5,408 nt of DNA, from positions 1-5,408 of the forward strand of contig JAGTVE010000033.1 in NCBI GenBank assembly GCA_018224485.1, in the 5' to 3' direction. A program made the position numbers and the translations under genes. The DNA comes from Thioalkalivibrio sp. GTDB taxonomy: Bacteria; Pseudomonadota; Gammaproteobacteria; Ectothiorhodospirales; Ectothiorhodospiraceae. The notes under the pieces were generated by a model, which did not search any database, had not been told where the DNA came from, and saw only the letters and a program-made list of their open reading frames with translations. Positions 1 through 5,408 of this stretch are shown one piece after another. Positions within the stretch are counted from its first letter, which is position 1. Each line of letters opens with the position of its first letter.

Positions 1-96
1 AATCATCACCCTTCCGTTGCTCTGGACACTGGCCTGCGGATGATACCCGCAACCGCCAGCCGCGACATCCGATCCGACACTGGCCGGGGCAGATGT

Positions 97-187
97 GTAG
101 AAGCGTGCCTTGCACGCGAATGGGCATCGGGTTGGATCCCGGCGTTTGGCGCGCCTGCGGCGCGTTCGGGAGCAGGCTCGCTCCCAC
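97..187. repeat. REPIN-like element, copy 1 (inverted REP pair)
   Basis: The left arm (97-120) and right arm (163-187, reversed) are two related REP sequences facing each other across a roughly 42-base spacer. The left arm folds as GCGTGC-CTT-GCACGC at 103-117. The right arm has two options: GGGAGC with GCTCCC (168-173/180-185), or an imperfect stem at 168-181. The outer end of the left arm reads GTAGAAGCG where copy 2 has GTGGGAGCG, so two outer pairs with CGCTCCCAC (179-187) are lost. Paired inverted REPs (REPINs) in pseudomonads and other gammaproteobacteria are non-autonomous elements moved by RAYT transposases encoded elsewhere. Assigning this copy to that class is an inference from structure and sequence resemblance. 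Confidence 0.8.
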
Positions 188-206
188 GGGGGCTGGGCCG
201 AACGCT

Positions 207-297
207 GTGGGAGCGTGCCTTGCACGCGAATGGGCGTCGGGTTGCATCCCGGCGTGTGGCGCGCCTGCGGCGCCTTCGCGAGCAGGCTCGCTCCCAC
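207..297. repeat. REPIN-like element, copy 2 (inverted REP pair)
   Basis: This is the better preserved copy. Outer ends GTGGGAGCG (207-215) and CGCTCCCAC (289-297) are perfect inverted repeats. After one T-T mismatch, pairing continues for 4 bp (217-220 with 284-287), and CGCGAA (225-230) can pair with TTCGCG (275-280), so the whole element could form a long hairpin or cruciform. Each arm also folds alone: GCGTGC-CTT-GCACGC at 213-227 and GCGAGC-AG-GCTCGC at 278-291. The two arms differ by a T/A change on one side of the stem balanced by A/T on the other, so the stem is kept. The head resembles Pseudomonas REPs beginning GTGGGAGCGGGC. No RAYT gene lies in the window. Confidence 0.85.
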
Positions 298-419
298 GGG
301 GGGCTGGGGTGAGCAGCATCGGAGGTCAGCCCCCTGGGCGACCCATTCCCCAAACGCCCGATCGCCGAGGGCCTCGCCCCCCACAAATAAGCGCGCTACC
401 GCATCCGACGCGAGCCAGG

Positions 420-2711
420 TCAGTTCTTGCCGGCCCGCACCAGCCCGCCAAGGCCGGCCTGGACCAGCGCATTGTTCAGCAGGGAGCGAATCTGACCGGG
501 GTTCTCCAGCAGGCGGGACTGCGCCAGCAGCGCCTCGGCCCGGTCAGTGGTGAAACTGCGGATCACCCACTTGACCCTCGGAATCGCGGAGACACTGACA
601 CTCAGGCTGTCCATGCCCATGCCGAGCAGCAGGATGATCGCCGCCGGATCCGCGGCCATCTCGCCACAGACACTGACCGGCTTGCCGGTCCGCCGCGCGC
701 CTTCGGCGATCAGCTCCAATGCACGGATGGACGACGGATGCAGCGTGTCGTAGAGGTTCGCGACACGGGCATTGTTGCGGTCCACCGCCAGCAGGTACTG
801 CACCAGGTCATTGGTCCCGATCGAAAGAAAATCGACCCGCCGGGCCAGCGCCTCCACGATGTAGACGGCTGCCGGAACCTCGATCATCACGCCGACCTTC
901 GGCATCGGGACCGGCAGCCCCTCGTCCAGCAGTTCCTCGCGTGCGCGATTGAGCAGGATCAGCGACTCCTTCAGTTCCTCGAGGGTGCTGATCATCGGAA
1001 ACAGGATCTGCAGATTGTGGTGCTCGACGCTCGCCTTAAGCATCGCGCGCAGTTGCGGCAGGAATATCTCGGGGTGATCCAGCGTGATGCGTATGCCCCG
1101 CCAGCCGAGAAAGGGATTGTCCTCCCGAACCGGGAAGTACGGCAGCGCCTTGTCACCGCCGACATCCAGGGTGCGGAGCGTCACCGGCATCGGATCGAAG
1201 GAGGCCAGAATCTGGCGGTAGATCTCGACCTGCTCCTCCTCGCCCGGAAAGCGGTCGCGGATCATGAATGGCACCTCGGTCCGGTACAGCCCGACCCCTT
1301 CGGCGCCCGACTTCAGCGAGGGTCGGATGTCCGCGAGCAGACCGCTGTTCGCCATCACCGGCACCGGATGGCCGTCCCGGGTTGCGGCGGGCTGAAGCGC
1401 CAGCGTGCGGAGACCCTCCTCCAACTCGCGTTCCTCCCGAACCAGCCGCATGAACTCGGCGCGCAGCTCGGGGCCGGGATTCACGTACAACCGGCCGCGG
1501 TAGCCGTCCACAAGGAGTTCGCGATCCTCCAGGCGGCTGACCGGGAGATCGGAGACCCCCATCACCGCAGGCACGTTCAGGGCGCGCGCGAGAATCGCGA
1601 TGTGTGACGAGCCGGAGCCGCGGGCCGACACGATCGCGCCCAGCCGCTCGATCGGCACCTCGGCGAGATGCGATGCGGTCAGGTCCTCGCCCACCAGGAT
1701 CCCGCCCTCCGGGAAGTCACCCTCGGCACTCTTGGCAGGCAGCAGGTGAGAGAGGATCCGGCGACCGAGGTCACGGATGTCGGCTCCGCGCTCCCGCAGA
1801 TAGGCATCCTCCATGTCCTCGAAGATACGAACGCTCTCGCGCACCGTGTCGCGCAACGCACCGGGGGCCCACTGTCCGGCCCGGATCCGGACCTCGGTGC
1901 GATGCACCAGCGAATCCCCCAGCAGCAGCAGATAGGCATCGAACAGCGCCCCCTCCTCGGCCGGCAGCAGGGCCTGTGTCCGCGCCTTCAGGCCCTCGAT
2001 CTCCTCGCGCGTCGCATTCACCGCAACCGCGAACTGGGCCAGTTCCTGTTCGACGCCCCGCGCCTCGCGGTCCGGGATCGAATCGAGGTCCGCCAGCCGG
2101 TAGGCGACGACCGCGCGACCGATGGCCACTCCGGGCGCGCCCGCGACACCGATCGCCTCCACATTCACGTGGCTGACCATCGGGGTCTCGCTCGCGATCT
2201 CGTCGGTAAATTCCGCGTGCGTGATCGCCCCCGCCAGCTGCGCCGCCAGCGTAACGAGGAAGGACACGTGCTCGTCGTCGAAGCGTCGCGCCTTGTGATG
2301 CTGGACCACCAGCACACCGAGCAGCTTGCGCTGCTGGATGATCGGGACCCCCAGGAAGGACAGGAACTGCTCCTCACCCGTCTCCGGGAAATACCGGAAG
2401 CGCGGGTGCTCGGAGGCGTTCTCCAGATTGATCGGCTCGGCCCGCGAGGCCACCAGCCCCACGAGGCCCTCGGAGACCTCCATCTCCACGTGGCCCACGG
2501 ATTCCTGGCGCAATCCCTCGGAGGCCATCAGCACCAGCCGCTCGGAGCGCGGCGATTTCAGGTAGATCGAGCAGACGTCGATGTCGAGCGCACCCTTCAC
2601 CCGGGTCACGATGATGCTCAGGGCCTCGTCGAAGTCCGCCGCTCCGTTGACCTCCTGCACCACGCGGCGCAGCAGGTCGAGCATCGAGGGTGGTGGTGCC
2701 GAGGCCGTCAT
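420..2711 (-). CDS. ptsP: PEP-protein phosphotransferase PtsP (enzyme I-Ntr)
   Basis: Cytoplasmic first enzyme of the nitrogen PTS. It autophosphorylates from PEP and passes the phosphate to NPr (PtsO) and then EIIA-Ntr (PtsN). The protein is 763 residues, close to the roughly 750 usual for the family. Domains in order: GAF sensor (about 12-165, ending with LVTLAAQLAGAI); EI N-terminal HPr-binding part (about 190-320); phosphohistidine domain with GSGSSHIAILAR, the accepting histidine being H370; and PEP-binding TIM barrel (about 435-725) with GLYRTE (R477), RTLDVGGDK (513-521), GWRGIR (R538/R541), MIEVP (609-613), GTNDLVQY (632-639) and catalytic C682 in VCGEMA. No key residue is missing. 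The ATG at 2711 overlaps the rppH stop as ATGA, which favours it over the internal Met10 (2684), where the E. coli protein would begin. There is no clear Shine-Dalgarno, consistent with translational coupling. Confidence 0.97.
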   Translation of the reverse strand: MTASAPPPSMLDLLRRVVQEVNGAADFDEALSIIVTRVKGALDIDVCSIYLKSPRSERLVLMASEGLRQESVGHVEMEVSEGLVGLVASRAEPINLENASEHPRFRYFPETGEEQFLSFLGVPIIQQRKLLGVLVVQHHKARRFDDEHVSFLVTLAAQLAGAITHAEFTDEIASETPMVSHVNVEAIGVAGAPGVAIGRAVVAYRLADLDSIPDREARGVEQELAQFAVAVNATREEIEGLKARTQALLPAEEGALFDAYLLLLGDSLVHRTEVRIRAGQWAPGALRDTVRESVRIFEDMEDAYLRERGADIRDLGRRILSHLLPAKSAEGDFPEGGILVGEDLTASHLAEVPIERLGAIVSARGSGSSHIAILARALNVPAVMGVSDLPVSRLEDRELLVDGYRGRLYVNPGPELRAEFMRLVREERELEEGLRTLALQPAATRDGHPVPVMANSGLLADIRPSLKSGAEGVGLYRTEVPFMIRDRFPGEEEQVEIYRQILASFDPMPVTLRTLDVGGDKALPYFPVREDNPFLGWRGIRITLDHPEIFLPQLRAMLKASVEHHNLQILFPMISTLEELKESLILLNRAREELLDEGLPVPMPKVGVMIEVPAAVYIVEALARRVDFLSIGTNDLVQYLLAVDRNNARVANLYDTLHPSSIRALELIAEGARRTGKPVSVCGEMAADPAAIILLLGMGMDSLSVSVSAIPRVKWVIRSFTTDRAEALLAQSRLLENPGQIRSLLNNALVQAGLGGLVRAGKN

Positions 2712-3238
2712 GAACCGGCCGGACGCGAACTGACGCAACGGCCACGCAGAGGGCCGGCCGCCAGCTCGGGAAACATCAGCGGCACGAGCTCGCAGAGCGC
2801 CCGGCGGTACACACTGCGCTTGAAGTGCACGACCTCGTGCACCGGCCTCCAGTAGTCGATCCAGCGCCAGTCGTCGAACTCCGCAGGCTGCACCGCGTCG
2901 AGTCGGAAGTCCTCGTCGGACCCCACCATCTGCAGCAGGAACCACCGCTGCTTCTGGCCCACGCAGACCGGCTGGCTGCGCCGCCGCACCATGCGCGCAG
3001 GCAGGCGATAGCGCAGCCAGCTACGCGTCACGCCCAATATGCGCACGTGCTCCGGCAGCAGGCCGGTCTCCTCGCGCAACTCGCGAAACAGCGCGTCCTC
3101 GGGCGTCTCATCCTGGTGGATGCCACCCTGAGGAAACTGCCACGCATCCTGCCCCACACGCTTGCCCCAGAACAGCTGCTGTTCCGCATTGCAGAGGATG
3201 ATACCTACGTTCGGTCGATAGCCATCACAATCAATCAC
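2708..3238 (-). CDS. rppH: RNA pyrophosphohydrolase RppH (Nudix)
   Basis: Removes pyrophosphate from the 5' end of mRNAs to leave a monophosphate, which triggers RNase E-dependent decay. With the GTG start at 3238 the protein begins MIDCDGYRPNVGI, aligning directly with E. coli RppH (MIDDDGYRPNVGI). A TTG three codons upstream (3247) is possible but less likely. Length is 176 residues, the normal size. The Nudix box runs from G38 to G59 (GGIHQDE...RELREETG), with metal-binding E53, E56 and E57 in the canonical places. Other family blocks are WQFPQGG (33-39), TRSWLRYRLP (71-80), GQKQRWFLL (94-102), EFDDWRWIDYW (120-130) and VVHFKRSVYRR (136-146). It is the first gene of an operon with ptsP, as in E. 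coli and Pseudomonas. No strong Shine-Dalgarno is visible. Confidence 0.96.
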   Translation of the reverse strand: MIDCDGYRPNVGIILCNAEQQLFWGKRVGQDAWQFPQGGIHQDETPEDALFRELREETGLLPEHVRILGVTRSWLRYRLPARMVRRRSQPVCVGQKQRWFLLQMVGSDEDFRLDAVQPAEFDDWRWIDYWRPVHEVVHFKRSVYRRALCELVPLMFPELAAGPLRGRCVSSRPAGS

Positions 3239-3270
3239 TTGGTTCAACCGGCTAATGATTCGTTAACATG

Positions 3271-3299
3271 ATTGTTCCACACGGGCGGGTACACGGCAA
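3271..3299 (-). promoter_or_regulatory. Candidate sigma-70 promoter for rppH-ptsP
   Basis: Read on the minus strand, TTGCCG (3299-3294) and AACAAT (3276-3271) are separated by exactly 17 bases, each matching four of six consensus positions. Transcription would start near 3264, leaving a leader of about 25 bases before the GTG at 3238. The site lies at the edge of an AT-rich patch (about 3225-3277) that stands out in this GC-rich sequence. The match is only moderate. Confidence 0.35.
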
Positions 3300-3334
3300 A
3301 GCACCCACAGCCCATGTCCGCCTCACGGGCGCGA

Positions 3335-3364
3335 CTCGCACCCCCGTGTCGGGCTACGTACAAT
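3335..3364 (+). promoter_or_regulatory. Candidate sigma-70 promoter for the HAD-thiD-thiE unit
   Basis: TACAAT at 3359-3364 matches five of six bases of the -10 consensus and lies 42 bases before the HAD start codon, giving a leader of about 36 bases. The corresponding -35 region (around 3335-3341) is poor, with at best three matches, so an activator or a different sigma factor may be involved, or the -10 may be fortuitous. It is the best -10 in the divergent intergenic region for this direction. Confidence 0.4.
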
Positions 3365-3406
3365 CGCCCGCAGAGACCGTTCCGCCAGCACACCGGACCC
3401 CGAATC

Positions 3407-4111
3407 ATGCCACTGGCCATCTTCGACCTCGACAACACCCTGCTTGCGGGTGACAGCGACCACGCGTGGGGCCGCTTCCTCGCCGAGGTCGGTGCGGTCG
3501 ATGCGGCGACCTACACCCGCCTCAACGACGACTTCTACGCGCAGTACGTCGCCGGCACCCTGGACATCTACGAGTTCTGCCGCTTCGTGTTCCAGCCCCT
3601 GGTGCAGCATCCCCTGCCCCAGCTGCACCTCTGGCGGGAAACCTTTCTGCAGGACCGCATCCGCCCGATGATTGCGCCGGGCGCCCCGGACCTGCTGGCC
3701 CGGCACCGCGAAGCCGGCGACACGCTGCTGATCATCACCGCGACCAACAGCTTCGTCACCCGTCCGATCGCGGACCTGCTCGGAATCGAACACCTGCTCG
3801 CGACGGAGCCGGAGTTCCGGGACGGCCGGTATACCGGCGAGCTCGCCGCGACCCCCTGCTTCCAGGAGGGCAAGATCGAGCGCCTGCGGCAGTGGCTCCA
3901 GGAACGGGGCGAACCCGAGGACGCCATCGTCGAGGCGTCCTTCTACAGTGATTCGCGCAACGACATCCCCCTGCTTGAGGCCGTGCGCCAGCCGGTGGCG
4001 GTGGACGCGGATCCCGCGCTTACGGCGCATGCGGAGCGCCGTGGCTGGCCCCGGATCTCGCTTCGTGGTGCGGCGGCGGAGCTCAACCGCCCGCCTGCCG
4101 GCAGGCTCTGA
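3407..4111 (+). CDS. HAD-IB phosphatase, probable histidinol-phosphatase
   Basis: A 234-residue cytoplasmic HAD hydrolase of the phosphoserine-phosphatase-like subfamily IB. All four catalytic motifs are intact: DLDNT with nucleophile D7 and acid D9, T111 in LLIITAT, K156 in EGKIERL, and D182/D186 in YSDSRND. A helical C1 cap lies between motifs I and II (about 15-90). The N-terminus (FDLDNTLLAGDSDHAWG) closely resembles, from memory, Pseudomonas aeruginosa PA0335. That gene neighbours rppH-ptsP there and is reported to be a histidinol-phosphate phosphatase, so dephosphorylation of L-histidinol phosphate is the best guess. The ATG at 3407 places motif I at the usual distance from the N-terminus; the frame extends upstream to 3272, but that part looks non-coding. 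The ribosome site is weak. The gene lies 32 bp before thiD, so a thiamine-related substrate cannot be excluded. Confidence 0.88.
   Translation: MPLAIFDLDNTLLAGDSDHAWGRFLAEVGAVDAATYTRLNDDFYAQYVAGTLDIYEFCRFVFQPLVQHPLPQLHLWRETFLQDRIRPMIAPGAPDLLARHREAGDTLLIITATNSFVTRPIADLLGIEHLLATEPEFRDGRYTGELAATPCFQEGKIERLRQWLQERGEPEDAIVEASFYSDSRNDIPLLEAVRQPVAVDADPALTAHAERRGWPRISLRGAAAELNRPPAGRL
4093..4106. repeat. 14-bp perfect palindrome at the end of the HAD gene
   Basis: GCCTGCCGGCAGGC is a perfect palindrome just before the HAD stop codon. It has no loop bases and no following T-run, so it does not look like a terminator. It may be chance in GC-rich coding sequence, an operator-like dyad, or a weak mRNA structure between the HAD gene and thiD. 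Confidence 0.4.
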
Positions 4112-4130
4112 GCAGAACACCTATCCACAT

Positions 4131-4135
4131 AGAGG
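4131..4135 (+). promoter_or_regulatory. Ribosome binding site of thiD
   Basis: AGAGG lies 8 bases before the ATG at 4144. This supports that ATG over the internal ATG at 4165 (Met8), which has no purine-rich sequence at a suitable distance. Confidence 0.6.
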
Positions 4136-4143
4136 CCCGCACG

Positions 4144-4947
4144 ATGCACCACCCGCCCACCTGCATGACCATTGCCGGCTCGGACCCCGGTGGCGGGGCC
4201 GGCCTGCAGGCCGACCTGACCACCTTCACCCGTCTCGGGGTGCACGGTGCGACCGCGGTCACCGCGATCACCGTGCAGGACACCCGTAACGTGATCGACT
4301 TCGATGTGCTTCCCGCCCGGCGCATCGCGCAACAGATCGAGGTCACCCTTGCGGATCTGACCGTATCGGTCATCAAGATCGGGATGCTGGGATCGGCGGA
4401 AAACGTGAGGATCGTGGCCGACATTCTCGCGGCGCACCCGCATATCCCGGTGGTACTGGACCCGGTGATGGTGGCCGGCGGCGGCGGAGCGCTTGCCACC
4501 GAGGCGGTGGTCGACCTGACCCGCGAACGGCTGCTGCCGCTGGCCACGCTGATCACCCCAAACACGCCGGAGGCGGCGCGCCTGAGCCGGCACGAGGAAG
4601 CGGCGCGCTGGGGGGACACGTTGCGCGAAATGGGGGCACGGAATGTGCTGATCACCGGAGGTCACGCGCTGAGTGATCAGGAGGCGCGCCTGCAACCACC
4701 GCCCCCGATCGTGAACGAGCTGCACCGGGAGGACGGACACATGCGCCGGTTCGAGCTGCCCAGGCTGCCGTTCAGCTTTCATGGCTCGGGCTGCACGCTC
4801 GCTGCGGCGATCGCCGCCTTTCTCGCGCGCGGACGCGACCTCGAACCGGCGGTGATCGAGGGCCAGGGCTTCATGACCGACGCGACCGCAAACGGGTACG
4901 CCCCCGGAAAGGGGCAGCACGTGCCAAACCGCCTCTGCCCGCAGTGA
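4144..4947 (+). CDS. thiD: Hydroxymethylpyrimidine/phosphomethylpyrimidine kinase ThiD
   Basis: Phosphorylates HMP to HMP-P and then to HMP-PP, the pyrimidine precursor of thiamine, in the cytoplasm. The protein is 267 residues, the usual length for single-domain ThiD of the ribokinase fold. Visible family blocks: IAGSDPGGGAGLQADL (10-25), substrate-side loop; VTAITVQDT (39-47); KIGMLGS (78-84); VVLDPVMVAGGGG (103-115); LITPNTPEAARL (136-147); LITGGH (169-174); and the anion-hole/catalytic loop HGSGCTLAAA (213-222) with C217. The C-terminus GKGQHVPNRL (255-264) resembles pseudomonad ThiD. There is no fused ThiE or TenA domain. thiE follows after 13 bp. No TPP riboswitch is recognisable in the 32-bp gap upstream, so regulation, if any, probably acts at the promoter before the HAD gene or at a site inside it. 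Confidence 0.95.
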   Translation: MHHPPTCMTIAGSDPGGGAGLQADLTTFTRLGVHGATAVTAITVQDTRNVIDFDVLPARRIAQQIEVTLADLTVSVIKIGMLGSAENVRIVADILAAHPHIPVVLDPVMVAGGGGALATEAVVDLTRERLLPLATLITPNTPEAARLSRHEEAARWGDTLREMGARNVLITGGHALSDQEARLQPPPPIVNELHREDGHMRRFELPRLPFSFHGSGCTLAAAIAAFLARGRDLEPAVIEGQGFMTDATANGYAPGKGQHVPNRLCPQ

Positions 4948-4948
4948 C

Positions 4949-4952
4949 GGAG
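4949..4952 (+). promoter_or_regulatory. Ribosome binding site of thiE
   Basis: GGAG begins one base after the thiD stop codon and sits 8 bases before a TTG codon at 4961. No ATG or GTG in the thiE frame lies at a suitable distance, so this site decides for the TTG start. Confidence 0.7.
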
Positions 4953-4960
4953 CCGCGCCG

Positions 4961-5408
4961 TTGAATCCCCGCCTGCGCGGCCTGTACTTCGTGACCCCCG
5001 AGGCCGCATCCGGCCGCACTGAGCTGGTTGCCGCGGCCCTTCGCGGCGGTGCTCGCCTCGTGCAGTACCGCGACAAGTCGGACCCCAGCGAACACCGGCT
5101 GCGCGAGGCCCGGGCCCTGCTGGCGATGTGCCGGGAGGCGGGGGCACTGTTCCTGGTCAACGATGACGTTGAACTCTGTTTGGCTGTGAACGCCGACGGC
5201 GTGCACCTTGGCGAGGACGATGCCGGGATCGCGGATGCCCGGGCACGTCTGGGCCCCGGAGTCCTGATCGGTGCCTCCTGTTATGACGATCTGGATCGTG
5301 CCCATGCCGCAGCGGATACCGGCGCCGACTATGTCGCCTTCGGCTCCGTCTACCCCTCGCCCACCAAGCCCCGCGCCCGTCGAGCGGATCTCGACCTGCT
5401 GCGCCGTG
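4961..5408 (+). CDS. thiE: Thiamine-phosphate synthase ThiE (3' end outside window)
   Basis: Joins HMP-PP, made by ThiD, to thiazole phosphate to give thiamine phosphate, with release of pyrophosphate. Starting at TTG 4961, 149 codons are present before the window ends; complete family members are about 205-215 residues, so the last quarter is missing. The start MNPRLRGLYFVTPE gives the first strand of a TIM barrel. Key motifs: QYRDK (35-39), which binds the pyrimidine pyrophosphate; ND (67-68), with D68 a magnesium ligand; GVHLGEDD (80-87), with D87 the second ligand and E85 where many homologues have Gln; IGASCYD (103-109); and GSVYPSPTK (128-136), a phosphate-binding loop. The GGAG site and 13-bp spacing indicate co-transcription, probably with coupled translation, after thiD. 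It is cut by the window end, not by mutation. Confidence 0.94.
   Translation, partial: MNPRLRGLYFVTPEAASGRTELVAAALRGGARLVQYRDKSDPSEHRLREARALLAMCREAGALFLVNDDVELCLAVNADGVHLGEDDAGIADARARLGPGVLIGASCYDDLDRAHAAADTGADYVAFGSVYPSPTKPRARRADLDLLRR

Larger units (their letters stand above)
97..306. repeat. Tandem duplication, 110-bp period
   Basis: Positions 97-192 match 207-302 with seven substitutions (99, 101, 126, 135, 146, 164 and 169 in the first copy). Copy 2 then has one extra G in the G-run (298-303, against 188-192), followed by a shared CTGGG. The repeating unit is therefore one REPIN plus a linker of about 19 bases. This fits duplication by unequal exchange or slippage better than two independent insertions, because the linker start is also shared. 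Confidence 0.85.
1..419. other. Non-coding region downstream of ptsP
   Basis: This stretch follows the ptsP stop codon on the minus strand, and I find no credible gene in it. Open frames on both strands run through the two REPIN copies and translate to low-complexity Arg/Ala/Pro-rich peptides with no recognisable motif. Positions 1-96 show only a 10-base direct repeat (25-34 and 76-85), which may be chance. Positions 304-419 hold part of an inverted repeat (299-306 with 327-334, 8 bp, 20-base loop) and a short stem at 366-376. Neither has the T-run expected of an intrinsic terminator for ptsP, so the 3' end of that transcript is unresolved. Confidence 0.7.

Noticed and set aside
299..334. 8-bp inverted repeat GGGGGCTG/CAGCCCCC as ptsP terminator
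   Set aside because: The loop is 20 bases and there is no T-run on either side.
6..386. Minus-strand open frame of 126 codons through the REPINs
   Set aside because: The translation (for example SPPWERACSRRRRR) is the typical spurious product of REP sequences; no start site or conserved domain.
93..1607. Long plus-strand open frame (504 codons) antisense to ptsP
   Set aside because: It runs through the REPINs and then antisense to conserved ptsP domains; the translation has no recognisable motif. Long shadow frames are expected opposite GC-rich genes.
1668..2855. Plus-strand open frame (395 codons) antisense to ptsP and rppH
   Set aside because: It is His/Arg/Gln-rich with no domain and crosses the rppH-ptsP junction on the opposite strand; a codon-bias shadow.
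2712..2945. Longer N-terminus for PtsP reaching 2945
   Set aside because: It would overlap about 230 bp of rppH coding sequence in another frame and resembles no part of enzyme I-Ntr; the ATGA junction at 2711 is better.
4105..4143. Possible TPP riboswitch before thiD (CTGAG followed by ACACCT)
   Set aside because: The gap is only 32 bp and lacks the paired arms and the conserved ACCTGAT-type block of the THI element.
3943..5160. Minus-strand open frame (405 codons) opposite the HAD gene, thiD and thiE
   Set aside because: It spans three well-supported genes on the other strand, is Arg/Gly-rich and shows no motif.

Overview
The window is GC-rich and tightly packed. It looks like a stretch of chromosome from a gammaproteobacterium. 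The evidence is the rppH-ptsP pair in the enterobacterial/pseudomonad order, a divergently placed HAD-IB phosphatase resembling Pseudomonas PA0335, and a ThiD with the pseudomonad-style ending 'GxGQxVPxRL'. A Chromatiales/Ectothiorhodospiraceae-type or pseudomonad-related host would fit, but genus cannot be fixed from this sequence.

Layout. Positions 1-419 are non-coding and lie downstream of ptsP. They carry two tandem, about 93% identical copies of a REPIN-like element (97-187 and 207-297, period 110 bp). Each copy is a pair of inverted REP sequences of the GTGGGAGCG family, and each REP can form its own hairpin. On the minus strand, rppH (3238-2708, RNA pyrophosphohydrolase) and ptsP (2711-420, enzyme I of the nitrogen PTS) form a two-gene operon joined by an ATGA stop/start overlap. 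An AT-rich divergent control region (3239-3406) follows. On the plus strand come a HAD-IB phosphatase (3407-4111, probable histidinol-phosphatase), thiD (4144-4947) and the 5' part of thiE (from 4961, cut by the window end). These three are 32 and 13 bp apart and are probably co-transcribed.

How the genes work together. RppH removes pyrophosphate from the 5' end of mRNA and so starts decay. PtsP senses through a GAF domain and passes phosphate from PEP to NPr, which links nitrogen/carbon status to regulation. ThiD and ThiE make HMP-pyrophosphate and join it to the thiazole phosphate to give thiamine phosphate. The HAD enzyme probably serves histidine synthesis, although its position ahead of thiDE leaves a thiamine-related role open. 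No riboswitch, transposase, CRISPR array, tRNA or rRNA was seen. The genes are ordinary housekeeping genes; the REPIN pair is the most unusual structure here.
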